A stretch of DNA of 64,000 nucleotides from Hypericum androsaemum (GCA_963995505.1 OZ023186.1:19909570-19973569), one strand, 5' to 3'. Positions 22,711-33,873 are shown, counted from the stretch's first letter. A program made the numbers and translations. The notes: generated by a model not told the origin, from the sequence alone.

Positions 22711-25700
22711 CTAGTTTACTAGACCCACTGAAGCCATGTTGAGCTTCAGCTTCTCTAAGGTAACCACCTTGGTCAACATATCAGCAGGATTCACTTTCCC
22801 GTCAATCTTTTCAAGTTGCAAGATCTTCCTCTCCAATAGACTTCGTATGCAGTGATACTTCAACTCAATGTGCTTTGTCCTTGAGTGGAATGCGGGATTC
22901 TTAGCCAAGTGTATCGCACTTTGGCTGTCACTGTGGAGCACACTTTCACTTTGCTCCTTGCCCAATTCTCCCAAGAAGTTTTGCAACCATACCATCTCTT
23001 TGCTTACTTCTGTCACAGCCACATACTCACTTTCTGCGGTTGACAAAGCCACAACCTTTTGCAACCTGGAAGCCCAAGATATCGCTGTCCCTCCCAGTGT
23101 GAACACATAACCACTTGTGCTCCTCTTGCCATCATGATCATTGGACCCCAAGTCTGCATCACAATAGCCTGTCAGCTTCACATCTTTGCCCTCAAAGCAC
23201 AGGGCCTTCTTAGTAGTACCTCTCAAGTAACCAAGGATCCACTTCACTACGATCCAATGCTGCTCAACTGGATTGCTCATGAATCTGCTCACTACTCCCA
23301 CCGCATGTGCTATGTCTGGCCTTGTGCAAATCATAGCATACATCAAGCTTCCGACTGCCGATGCATAAGGAGTCTTCTCCATTTGAGCCTTCTCTGCCTT
23401 ACTCTTAGGCAAATCCTTCTTGGACAACTTAAAGTGCCCACCTAAAGGAGTCAACTTGGGGTTGGTCTTTTGCATGTTGAACCTCTTCAACACCTTCTCA
23501 ATGTACTCAGCCTGTGAGAGAAACAGCTTCCCATCAGCCTTATTCCTCTCAATCCTCATCCCAAGGATTTGCTTAGCCTCCCCCAAGTCCTTCATGGCAA
23601 ACCTCTCAGACAATTACTTCTTCACCTTGCTCACCTCCCGAGCACTGGCGCCTGCTATCAACATGTCATCAACATAAAGCAGAAGGATGATATAGCTATT
23701 GTCAAATCTCTTGAAATAGCAGCAATGATCCGCCTTACAGCGCACGAACTCAATCTCATGCATGAACCCATCAAACTTCTTGTACCACTGCCTTGGAGCT
23801 TGCTTCAAGCCATACAAGCTCTTCCTCAACCTGCACACAAGCTCACTTTTACCATCTGACAAGTATCCCTCTGGTTGTACCATGTAGATCTCTTTCTCTA
23901 GATCACCATGGAGAAATGCTGTCTTCACATCCATCTGCTCCAACATCAGATTTTCTGAAGCTACCATACTCAACACCATACGAATAGTGGTCAGCTTCAC
24001 AACAGGAGTGAAAACATCAGTAAAATCTATACCATATTTCTGCTGAAATCCCTTCACAACCAGTCTTGCCTTGTAACGCTCGGTGCCATCCGCCTCTTGC
24101 TTAACTCTATATACCCACTTATTTTGCAGTGCCTTCTTGCCTTTAGGGAGTTGGACTAGTTCCCAAGTCCTGTTACTCCTCAATGACTTCATCTCGTCAT
24201 CCATTGCAAGCTTCCACTTGTCCACTTGTCCACTCTTCTGAACCTCTGCAAAATCTTCTGGTTCTCCTCCATCAGTTAACAGGAGATAGAAATTAGCTGG
24301 CGAATACCTATCTGGAGACCCACATTGTCTTGTGGACCTCCTTACCGGAACCAATGGTGGTGGAGAACTTGGTTCCGCTTCCTCCTCGGCCACCTGGCCA
24401 TCTTGTGCCCTTTTGCTCCCACCTGAGTTCGAGATGTCTAACTCGATCACCTCACTGCTAGAACCCACCTCGTCGGATACACTCCCCCTGTCCTTGTACA
24501 ACACCTTCTCATTGAATATGACATCTCGGCTTCTAATAACTTTGCGGTTCTTCTCATCCCAAAACCTGAAACCAAAATTATCTCCACCATATCCAATGAA
24601 TGTACACCTTTTGGACTTAGCATCCAGTTTGCTCCTATCACCTGCATCAATATGAACATATGACACACAACCAAATACTCGAAGGTAAGAAAGATCAACC
24701 TCCTTCCCACTCCAAGCCTCCTCCGGTATCCTATTATCTAAAGGAGTTGATGGTCCTCTATTGATCAAGAAAGCCGCGGTGTTTACTGCATCCGCCCAAA
24801 ATATCTTTGGTAGGCCACACTTCAGTCTCATGGCCCTAGCTCTCTCATTGATTGTTCTGTTTATCCTCTCTGCGATGCCATTTTGCTAGGGGGTTCCAGC
24901 TACTGTCTTCTCCATGCGAATCCCATTTGCGGCACAATAATCCTTGAACTCTTGGAGCTCATACTCTCCGCCATTGTCAGATCTCAAACACTTCACATTG
25001 AGACCTGTCTCATTTTCTACAAGGGCTCTCCACTTCTTGAAGGCATCGAAGGCTTCAGACTTATGTTTCAAGAAGTACACCCACAACTTCCTCGTAGAAT
25101 CATCAATAAAGGTCATGTAATACAACGAACCACCCAAGGATGCCACTGGTGCTGGTCCCCACAAATCACTGTGGACCAACTCAAGCTTCTGCTCCTTTGG
25201 AGATCTGCCAGCTCTTGAAAAACTCACTCTCTTCTGCTTTCCGAAAACACAATCCTCACAGAGTTCCACTTCCACTGTCTTGAGGCCTGGTAGCTTCCCC
25301 TTCGAGCATAGCACCCTCATTCCCTTCTCACTCATGTGGCCAAGGCGACTATGCCACAAATCTGCATCATCTGTTGCACCTGCAACATTAATGCTCTCAT
25401 TGGTGTTCTTCGTCATATACAAAGTACCCTCCTTCAAACCTCGAGCCACCACCCTAGCTCCTTTGGTAATTTTCCATGTCTTGCAACCAAAGGTCACTGT
25501 ATAACCTTCATCATCTAGTTGCCCCACGGATAGCAAATTCCTCTTCAACCCAGGAATATGCCTCACCCCTTTCAACAACAATAAAGATCCATTAGGAGTA
25601 TTGATCCTAACATCTCCCATGCCCACAATTTTCAAAGGGTCATCATTCGCTAGATAGACTTTGCCATAATTACCTAGGACATACTTCTCCATCATCCCTG

Positions 25701-26574
25701 CATCGCTACAAGAATGAAATGATGCTCCCGAATCCAATACCCACTCCTCCAATGGACTGCTCACACTCAAGATCAACGCGTCCCCGTGATCTTCCGTTGT
25801 CGCATTTGCAGATTTTTCCTTCTTTGGCGCCGTGCATTGGTCTCTGAAATGACCATATTGTTCACAATTCCAACATTGCACCGAGCTCTTGTCCTTCTTC
25901 GGACCACCCTTCGATTTAGATCTTGACCTACCCCGGTCCTTCTTCCCCTTCCACTTATTCTCAGACCTTCCCCTGTTACCCATGCTCAAAGCTGAACTTG
26001 AGGCTACTCCGGATTCCTTTCTACGAATCTCCTCACTCATAATCAAATCCCTCACCTCATCTAGCTTGAGCGTTACTTTCCCCGCCGAGGCACTCACTGC
26101 CGTGACCGTGCCATTCCAACTATCGGGTAAAGAACTTAGTAAAATTAGGGCTTGTACCTCATCATCGAAGTCGATCTTAACCGAGCTCAATTGGGCTATC
26201 GTTGCATTGAACTCGTGAAGATGCTTGGTCACCATCGTACCTTCTGCCATCCGAAGGTTGAACAACTTCCTCATCAAGTGAACCTTGATGGCCGCCGATG
26301 GCTTCTCGTACATCTCGGATAACGTCTCCAACATCTCCTTCGTGGTCTTTGACTTTACTGTGTGCAAGGCCACGTTCCTAGACAAAGACAAGCGCACCAC
26401 GCTCATCGCTTTCCGATCTAGGAGCTTCCACTCCTCTTCCTTCATGTCCTCAGGCTTCTTCCCATCAAGCGGCAAGTACAAATCTTTGCCATACAAGTAG
26501 TCCTCTACTTGCATCTTCCAGAAGCCATAGTCGGTGCCATCGAACTTCTCCACGGGCGATCTCACATCACCCAT
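22711..26574 (-). pseudogene. gag-pol: Copia gag-pol polyprotein with two nonsense codons
   Basis: Start ATG at 26574-26572 (MGDVRSPVEKFDGTDYGFWK). Gag with zinc knuckle CWNCEQYGHFRDQC near residue 235; protease VLDSGASFHSC near residue 280; integrase HHCC finger (RLGHMSEKG, CEDCVFGKQ), then HSDLWGP and SDNGGEY; reverse transcriptase with DVKTAFLHGDL and catalytic YVDD near residue 970; RNase H with YCDADLGSNDHDGKRSTSGY; end at 22711. All parts are in a single frame of about 1,287 codons. TAG at 24888-24886 replaces Gln in TPQQNG and TAA at 23616-23614 replaces Gln between VKK and LSERF; both fit C-to-T changes. Without those two stops the frame would be full length, so the copy is young and barely broken. 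Confidence 0.95.
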
Positions 26575-26605
26575 CGTGATTGCTCCCACCACGCCCTAAA
26601 CCCGG

Positions 26606-26617
26606 GCTCTGATACCA
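26606..26617 (-). other. Primer binding site, initiator tRNA-Met
   Basis: TGGTATCAGAGC on the minus strand, two bases inside the 5' LTR, is complementary to the 3' end of initiator tRNA-Met, the usual copia primer. Confidence 0.93.
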
Positions 26618-26619
26618 AT

Positions 26620-27129
26620 TGTTGGGAAACACGAGGGCCTCAAACACCACACGAACAACACCGGAGCAAGATCTACGAACACAACGAGGAGATCGACCAC
26701 AACTACGAATGGAGAAAACTCACAGTCAAACAAGAACAACAGATTTGGTCACCCGGTTCGATCTTAACCGATCTACGTCCGGGGGCGTACCAAGCCAGGA
26801 GATTTCACTATATCAAGCTCGATCTACACTTTGGAGCTTCACTTGCTCAACAATGGTGTTTCTCTCTCCTCTTCTCTCTCTGTCTCTCTCTACACAAGGA
26901 AGAAGATAAAGAAATAGTGACTGAGAGGTGGGTATTTATAGTGCCCACAGCCTAGGACTATTTGGTGTCGGCAGGGGCAAAATCGTCCACCAGAAATCAC
27001 ATTTCTGGCCTCGGATGAATAGTGCCGAGTCGACATGTGGACAGTGAAAAGTCAACATATGAACAGTAACTTCGTATATTCAACATGTGAACAGTAACTC
27101 CGTATAGTACGAAGTCTCCATACCCAATA
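26620..27129 (-). repeat. 5' LTR of copia element
   Basis: 510 bp, matching 22127-22618 except for about 14 substitutions and one 18-bp insertion near 27100-27118. Its outer edge lies 7 bp from the TATA box of the downstream plus-strand gene. Confidence 0.93.
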
Positions 27130-27136
27130 CCAACTC

Positions 27137-27144
27137 TATATAAA
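27137..27144 (+). promoter_or_regulatory. TATA box of secreted-peptide gene
   Basis: TATATAAA, 67 bp before the ATG, so transcription would begin near 27165-27175. The copia element and its CCAAC duplication end directly before it, so all distal promoter sequence has been moved 5 kb away to before 22127. Confidence 0.75.
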
Positions 27145-27210
27145 CGCCTCCTCCCTTGACCCCTCCTGGCCACTACTCGTATAGAAATAAGAGAGATTGT
27201 ATCGGAGAAA

Positions 27211-27495
27211 ATGAGGTCAAAGGTTATTGTTCTGTTTATTCTGTGTGCTTTACTGTGTTCTACTAATGCTAGTAGGGTACAACTGGCAAAAGGTGGCGGT
27301 GATCATGTGGGAGAAGAATATTTATTATGGTGCTTCATTGTAAAATGCGGTGGTGCCCTGCCTGCAGCCGGAGGAGCTGGAGCTGGAATAGGTGGCGGTC
27401 CGGACGGCGGTGGCAAATCTCAGGGTGCGTTCCTGGACAGGCTTGGAAGAACAGAACATGACAATAAAGAAGCATTTGCAGTAGTAGTGAACTGA
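27211..27495 (+). CDS. Small secreted Gly-rich peptide, intact
   Basis: A 94-residue open frame. Residues 1-21 (MRSKVIVLFILCALLCSTNA) form a clear signal peptide with likely cleavage after the Ala/Ser at the end. The mature part has two Cys (LLWCFIVKCGG), a Gly/Ala-rich centre (AGGAGAGIGGGPDGGG) and a charged C-terminus (RLGRTEHDNKEAFAVVVN). There is a TATA box at the right distance and A/T-rich 3' sequence with AATAAA near 27542. The frameshifted relative at 15790 shares the signal peptide, the Cys region and the EAFAV end, so this is a real, duplicated family. It is probably an extracellular peptide; the function is unknown to me. The copia insertion upstream and the MULE in its 3' flank may alter its expression. 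Confidence 0.7.
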   Translation: MRSKVIVLFILCALLCSTNASRVQLAKGGGDHVGEEYLLWCFIVKCGGALPAAGGAGAGIGGGPDGGGKSQGAFLDRLGRTEHDNKEAFAVVVN

Positions 27496-27575
27496 TAACT
27501 ATGTTTATGTCTCGTAATCTCTGTTGTGTAATCGATATTATAAATAAAAAGGATTTTAACCAGTTTATGAAAGAA

Positions 27576-28844
27576 AGGGAAAAGTACACTTTATGTACCT
27601 ATGGTTTCACCGATTTTACTTTCAGAACGTGTGGTTACAATTTGGTAATTCAGTCCATGTGCTTTAAAATCTTTGACAGTATACGGTCCACTCCGGATGA
27701 CGGGGATAAAACGTCCACGTGGCTTGTCACACAGGCTAAAACGACATTGTTTTATTGCCACATAGCAAGGTGACTGGGTAAGTTGTTTGACTCGAACTTA
27801 CTCGAAACGACGACATTTTATGGGCAAACTACCAAATTGATCCCAATTATTTTTATATTATTTTAAAAGGCCCCCATTTAAATATCGTCCAAATAACCCC
27901 ACCTTCTCTCCCTCTCCCATTTCTTCATCATCTTCTTCTTCCACTATCTCTCTCTTTGCATCTGCTTCAAGCTGATCGGGACTCCGAACAACCACGTGCT
28001 GGCTGGAAGCAACTGCAGCGCGTTCCCCTCAACCGCCCCGACATCACCGGCGGAGAACCCCGCCACCAGATCCAGGATGCCGCCGCAGAGCCCCTGGAGC
28101 CGGACCAGCTCCCGGCTCAAATTCGAATTCTACTCCATCAACCGCCCGTTCTGCTCCACGATCTCCGCCTCGGTGGCTCTAGTACGTGTCGTATGAGCCG
28201 CCGCTCCTGCTGTGGCCGGAGACGAGGCCCTCGAGACCCTCTGCTCCTCCCCCGACGTCGACGGGGAGATAGCGAGGGCAAACTTCTTGCTGGTAGGGTT
28301 TCCTCTTTGATCGGTGAGGATGGTTGCGACCTACTTGAGAGAGAGAGATCGAAGCTTTGTCGTGGGCTGCCGCAGCCTGGTGAGGGCGATGTGGCTGAGA
28401 ATTGCATTTTGCATCGACGGCGTCGTTTGGAAGCTGCACGTGTTTAAAGGGTTTTTATCTAGGATTTATTGTCTGGGCCTTTACTGAATGGGTTACGTGG
28501 GGTTAGTATTGGGGGTTGGTTAATTGGCATGAATCCCAAAAGAAAGGAGATGGATGGATGGAAGGAAGGAAGGAGAGAGATGGAGGTTAGGGATGAGGTT
28601 GGAGATGGAAGGGAGACTTTAAAATAATATAAATAATAATTGAGACTAATTTTATAAATTGCCTATAATGAGTCACCTTGTCACATGGACAATAAAACAA
28701 CATTTTATTAGTCCACGTGGATGTTTTTATATCCGTTATGCAGAGTAAACCTTAAAGTACAAGGACTGAATTAACAAATTAAAATCACATGTTTTGAAAA
28801 TAAAATCGGTAAAATTACTGGTAAATAAAGTGTACTTTTTCCCT
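27576..28844. mobile_element. Long-armed foldback/MULE-like element with captured gene piece
   Basis: Inverted arms of roughly 230-295 bp: left 27576-27870 and right 28612-28844. Both begin AGGGAAAA.GTACACTTTAT when read inward and share TTCAGTCC, the CCACGTGG block, the TTTTATTG..CA block, AGGTGACT and the TTATATTATTTTAAA end. The 740-bp centre is GC-rich and encodes a piece of a heat-shock factor gene on the minus strand. Long terminal inverted repeats around a host gene fragment are the hallmark of a Pack-MULE. I could not confirm a 9-bp target duplication (ATGAAAGAA versus AAAACAAAC). It sits about 80 bp after the stop of the secreted-peptide gene. Confidence 0.7.
27900..28345 (-). pseudogene. 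Captured fragment of class-B heat-shock factor (HsfB2-like)
   Basis: On the minus strand one frame reads SPSTSGEEQ, then SSPATAGAAA, then a heptad-type segment EAEIVEQNGRLME, a stop (TAG at 28132-28130), NSNLSRELVRLQGLCGGIL, and near the end WLFGVPISLKQMQREIVEEE followed by an acidic tail. This order (Ser-rich linker, HR-A/B oligomerisation region, LFGV tetrapeptide of the class-B repression motif, acidic end) matches the second exon of plant HsfB2 factors, which repress heat-shock and defence genes. The DNA-binding domain is not present. The stop sits where a Glu codon is expected. It is a non-functional fragment inside the MULE; antisense or small-RNA effects on the parent gene are possible but only inferred. 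Confidence 0.6.
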
Positions 28845-29104
28845 AAAACAAACTCTACTGCACCCTTTTTTGTGTAATTTTTTTATCTCAAAATTCGATC
28901 AGTCAAACTCTCTTTAGACACAATTTTTTGAATATATATTTTACATTTCGAAAATTAAGTTTGGGAAAAAAAAAAGTTAACACAAAAGTCCTGCACCTCT
29001 AAAACCCTAAACCCTTCAATCCACGAACCTCCTCTTTCTTTCCCTCTCTCTCTCCTGCCTCCTCTCGCATCAAACCCACGACGAAAACCCATCAAGAGGG
29101 ACAT

Positions 29105-29282
29105 GAACACGTGGCGTCGTCATCGTCGGAGGAGGAGCAGGGGAGGACGAAGAAGACCCTCTGGCCCCCACCTCTACCCGGAGTCCGTGAGGAGTCTTCC
29201 CGATGTCCCAAAAGGGCCAGCTCCCGCCCCACCTCAACCTCCAGAAGACACGTGTCTCTGCCGCTCCGACGCCCCCACCCAC
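29105..29282 (+). pseudogene. RPAC1: RPAC1 exon 1, copy 1
   Basis: A fragment of the gene for the AC40 subunit shared by RNA polymerases I and III. HLYPESVRSLPDVPKG is readable, with the rest of the exon (PPHLNLQKTR equivalent) shifted by one extra A in CCCAAAAGGG near 29210. Two extra C near 29164 break the N-terminal frame (MASSSSEEEQGRTKKTLWP). It ends ACCCAC|GTAATT, a good donor site, and the following intron start matches copy 2 (39125-39370). No later RPAC1 exon follows; the sequence jumps to a block shared with 43690-43795. Confidence 0.7.
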
Positions 29283-30083
29283 GTAATTTTAACCTCCCTC
29301 CTTCTCTAAAGCTCCCGCCTTTTTTCCGCCCCCGTGCTTGCTTGCTTGCTGCCTGTACTGGGCTTGTGTCAATTTAGAGCTTCTCATTGCTTGCACGTTA
29401 GTTGGTAGTATTATTTGTTAGTATGAATTGCGGGTTTGAACCCTCGACCTCCTCGTTGATATGGAGAGGCTTCGCGTTCTCGAACAAGCTTTCGGGTATA
29501 GTCGTGGTGAATTCCATTGTTTGTTTGATTTGTTTTGATTGATGGTGTGGTGGTCCCTATCATGGTGCATTTCATCGTACATCTTGTTCAGTGTGTGGGT
29601 ATGGGGGAGAGAGAGAGCTAAACATACTATTAACTTATTGAACTCTCAGCCTGAACTCGTTCCTAACATGTTTCTCCAAATCGAAGTGGTTAATGAAATT
29701 CATAGTAGTACATTTTCGAAACCTTAAATTTGTATATGAAGAAGCAACATATTCTCTCTTTCCTCTTGTTCTTGTTATTGGGAGCCTGGCTACATTGATT
29801 GTGCTGAATCAGTTTCTTTTTGTTTTCAGGTCATCTTTGCGGATTAGGAACTGCTTCTGCTAGCAACTAGTCCCAATGTTTCAGCTATCTCCTTACCCCA
29901 CGATGATGGCGCTGCACACGTGCTTTGTTCTCCAATTGAAGAATCAAGGCTCTCCTACACCAAATAGGAAAAGTTGGTGTCAGCAAGCAACACTAGAGGT
30001 TTCTTCATACGGGGCTCATTCGCATTCCGTAAGCAAGGTGGGATTCTATTTCAAGGCTTATAATTTCTTTCCTCTGCAGTTGA
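29283..30083. other. Shrunken intron and TNL 3' flank of duplication copy 1
   Basis: 29290-29560 matches RPAC1 intron 1 of copy 2 (39130-39380). 29620-29720 matches 43690-43795 (PNMFLQIE.VNEIHSST when translated). 29826-30080 matches 46925-47180, beginning TTTTCAGGTCATCTTTGC. These three blocks lie next to each other here but are spread over about 8 kb in copy 2. Confidence 0.7.
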
Positions 30084-30849
30084 TCAAACAAACAAAAAAT
30101 AGCAGAGTAGAATAAGAGAACTCATTGGAAAATGGACAGCAAGCATGGAGTGGTCTCTGCCTTTTGATCTCCTGTGGCTGGTCGGATCTATCTCTTCATC
30201 ATTTACGCGGTTCCTCTTTTCTGATCCCTTCACAGGGCTGGCTCTTTCCTCCACTACTGGTGAATTACCATCCTTAATCAAAGGCAGCCACTTGGTTTCA
30301 AAATTGCTGCTTATTGGAGTCACCCCGCACTTAACGACTGCTGGATCATCCAACAAAACCATGCCTCCAGTGTCACTGTCCCGAAGATGCATCTCGGCAA
30401 AAAATTCGAAGGTGCCTCCGTCAAAATAGAATTGAGAGTTGCCCGAACGCTCACACCATAAGATTGTGTGCTCCGTTTGGTACGTAATTGTCCGACAGGG
30501 GCAATAAGAAGAAAAGGGTTGTCCAGACCTGGTTAGGCCCTCGCACCGAATTGTGAGAGTCCTCTCACATCCGTCAAAATCGGGCATAGAACCTACCACC
30601 ACACAGAAAATGAATCCAAGAGGATGCAGCCTTCTACGGCAATTGATGTTGACTTGTAGAGAAGATCCTGTATTGGAGTACTTTAACCATTGAGGCACTT
30701 CATTCCCCGGTATGGTAACTCGTGATATAAACCTCTCTTGCTGATCCGGGTCCCAGTACTCATCGTACATCATGTTTAATAATGGATTCTGTTATGATCA
30801 TAAAATTTTAGCGTGAGATTTTCAATGTGCAAGCCTATGTGCATGTGCC

Positions 30850-30887
<38 letters not shown>

Positions 30888-33873
30888 ACATACAATGATA
30901 AATCGAACTCTCCGCCAGAAATCGCTCCAGATTTTGTCCCTTGAATCTTTCTCCAAATTGAAGCAGTCATTGAACCTCATATGCAGATGACCATCATGTC
31001 CCGTATCAAACCCTTTGAAATCGAAGAGTGAAAGAAGTCGGTGATCAACTTTTTCTACTGACCTGGGAGTATACTTTTGCAAAGAAATGCAGTTAGATGC
31101 ATCAAAGTATTTGATGTTTGGTGGAAGCTCTGGTATATAACTGAGATTCTTGCAATCGTTGACCCAAATGCTCCAGAGATTGGTAAGATACTTGATGTCT
31201 TCAGGTAAGCCCTTGAGGTTGCTTCCTTGCAAGTCAAGTATAGTGAGCGACGCTAAGCTTTTCAAAGAAGGTAGTGCATTGCCCTTGTACCTGCACACCA
31301 TAATTCGGTGAGAGAGCTAAGGCCATATATGGACGTCGATAGCTTTTCTAACGGATTCCCTTCAGTGATGTGCATCTGCAGAGTCGACGACAGTTCCGAG
31401 GTTCCGTAGAGGTCAAGCTCTTTACAGCCGTCCAACCGAAAGTACATAAGCTGAGACGATTGTTGGATTGATGGAGGCAATACTTTTATATTTGTACAAG
31501 ACAGGTTCAGATCAATCAGATTCGGTGGAAGCCGCGGAAGGGATCTGATTTTGGAGCAGCCTTGAAGCTTTAGTGTCTCGAGCTTTGTCAAGTGTGAGAA
31601 TTCTGGAAACCTTGAAAGGCTACTGTTACCATCCATCCGAATGTCCTTGAGTTCCACCAGGTGTTGTATCGAGTCTGGAACGTCTTCCAAGTTTTCGCAA
31701 CAGGATAGCCACAATGTCTCCAACTTAAATGCATTTCTCAAGTTAGGAAGAGTAGTCAACTTATTGGAGCATCGAAGGTTGACTAATTTCAAGCAAGGGA
31801 GGCACGGCTGCAACATGTTCAGAGTAGAATGACATCTTTTATGGTCAAAGTTGTCGGTAAGAGAAACATATGCATTGGCAAATCATAAGACATGAAACTA
31901 AACTAGGTTACCTCAGCTTCAGATGTCCAAAGTTGTGTCAGGTTGCTATTTGTCATGCGGAGTTCAACAAGATTATACGGATTGAACCGTGGAGGCAAAG
32001 ATCGTGCCGGATATAGGTCCCATTCCAAGTAGCGCAATCGGTCGGGAAGATACTTGAGGCCTTCTGGAAGGGATATCCTGTTGTAATTTCTGGTAGCAGG
32101 ATTGTGAAACCGGAGGATTCTTAGCCTTGTCATCTTCTCGAAGACTCGGGGCCTCAATTCGATATCTGCAGACATGGACAAGTCCAATGATATGACTTCA
32201 ATCCCCCTTGTCTGTTCTTCCTCCTATAGCAGAAACAATTTGTATGGTAGATAGAAATCTCAAGGATTAAGAGAATCTGTTAGTTGGTATGGAAGACTCT
32301 CCGAACAAGAAACATAAAGGTAGCCAACGAGATCTCCAATTACTTGATCTTTTGACTGTAGATCTGTAATTTCCTTGCTCTTCTATAATCTGCTGGGTCT
32401 CCCTTCACGCCAAGCTATTTTTTGGCCCATTTGTTGTAGCAAGTCATGCATCCATATTCTGTGGTATGAGATGGTGATCAAAGCCTTGTCCACAAGACGA
32501 GCTAATCCGCTTGCAGCGTAAAATCCGCAAGCATCCAGAATACTTTCAACACGATCTTTATCCCAGCCCTTCATGAGACAAGCAATATCGAGAAATATGC
32601 TCTTCGTGGTATCGTCTAGTCCATCAAAGCTAGTCATCAGAATCTTCATGATCTGTAAGTCAGGGACATCACCTAGTTTGGCCAGCTCACTCTTCCATAT
32701 GGCTATGTCCTTGTCGAATAGATTGCGTCCCAGGACCACGAGAGCCAACGGCAAGCCTTGTGTGTACTCAACAGCCTCTTTCATTAACTCCGACTGGTCC
32801 GATGTAGGTTGTCTTTGCTCAAGGATGTGAAGCTTAAGAAGTTGAAGGGATTGCTGGTTATTCAACTTCCGGACTTGGTACACTCTGTCGCACTCGTTCG
32901 TAAGAACTTGATGATCTCTGCTTACCACAATCATCTTACTCCCTGGACAGTAAAAGCTCAAATTTCCTATCAATTCTTGAAACTGGCTCGCGTCGCTTAC
33001 GTCGTCAAGTATGACAAGAACCTTCTTTCTTCTAAGCTCCCTTTGGATGCTGTCCTGGAAGAAGAGAGGAGTCGGACCTTGGTTCGAATCGTCGTCCTTT
33101 CGGAGGAGTTGGGAGAGCAGGTGCCTGCGCAAGAGGTTCAGCTGGTGCTTTTCTGCAAAGTCGCTAACGTTCTCGACAAGGCAAGATGCATCAAAGTTGC
33201 TGGTGATGCGTTCATGTATTTTTCTAACAAGCATTGTCTTGCCTGAACCTCCCATACCCCATATTCCTAGACATTTCACTCCTGGTAAGGACAGCAACGA
33301 TTCCACTTCTTCCACACGCTCAATTCCAATGAATTGCCTACCTGAATCATCCGAACAAAGTTGCCCTAGGACTGATTGTACGCGGTTTAGGAGCTTATCA
33401 ACAATCTTCCCCTACGATCTGTACAAAGCCAACAAACAATCATCGGTTTGTCAGTTCAGTGGATATCTAAATACCACATAGTTTCAACCAAAAATACCAA
33501 GTTCGCTCTAGCACTCCATGATCTTTACCAGCTCGTCTAGACACCACCTCGAGTCGGCGTAGTTGGGAGAGAAGACGACTATTGAAATTTGAGACTCGGA
33601 GATGTTGTTGAATAGGGTGGGTGGGATCTCTTCGCCTCCTTTAAGCCCCTTGTCTGTGAATGCATCGATCCCATTCCTTCTCAGGGCCGACCTGAGGTGG
33701 CTGATGAAGTTATTCCGGGTATCTTTACCTCTAAAGTTTATAAACACATCGTGCTTTATCCGTGGAGGAGAACAGATAGCATTGGAAGCCATCGGTGATG
33801 ATTCGGAGCCCAGCAAGTAATTAGCCATTCTGTTTGGTCTGCGTAGGAGTACATGTGCCCCAAGCTTACTCAT
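30084..33873 (-). pseudogene. TNL1: TIR-NBS-LRR resistance gene, inactivated
   Basis: Minus-strand paralogue of TNL2. Exon 1 (33873-33510) gives MANYLLGSESSP...FINFRGKDTRNN...RWCLDELVKIMEC and stops at TAG; the last third of the TIR domain, its splice donor and most of intron 1 are deleted. Exon 2 (about 33412-32350) has P-loop GMGGSGKTM, kinase-2 KVLVILDDVSD, GLPLAL and IWMHDLLQQ, but a TAG two codons in (Glu in TNL2) and a TAG for Trp at 32385-32383. Exon 3 (32223-31912) is open. Exon 4 (31807-30894, LRRs) has a 1-bp deletion near 31290 (LWCAG|TRAMH versus YKGDAL). Exon 5 (30788-30084) encodes the post-LRR C-JID domain with a changed C-terminus. At least five lesions make it a pseudogene. 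Intron 4 holds a long GA microsatellite at 30852-30884. Confidence 0.93.
30852..30884 (+). repeat. GA dinucleotide microsatellite
   Basis: About 16 GA units at the exon 4 donor side of TNL1; the equivalent tract in TNL2 (47951-47970) is shorter. Confidence 0.9.

Larger units (their letters stand above)
22127..27129 (-). mobile_element. Tnt1-like Ty1/copia LTR retrotransposon, complete structure
   Basis: 5,003 bp with LTRs at both ends (TGTTGGG...CCCAATA), an initiator-tRNA-Met primer site at the right end, a polypurine tract beside the left LTR and one polyprotein frame on the minus strand. The 5-bp direct repeat CCAAC flanks it (22122-22126 and 27130-27134). The polyprotein has only two stops and the LTRs differ by about 14 substitutions plus one 18-bp indel. 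Domain order gag-protease-integrase-RT-RNaseH is copia-type, and similarity by eye is to the Tnt1/Tork lineage. It inserted directly upstream of the secreted-peptide gene at 27211. Confidence 0.95.

Noticed and set aside
28103..28447. Plus and alternate-minus frames (up to 163 codons) in the MULE centre
   Set aside because: They overlap the HsfB-like minus frame and have no domain of their own; composition is GC-rich so chance frames are long.
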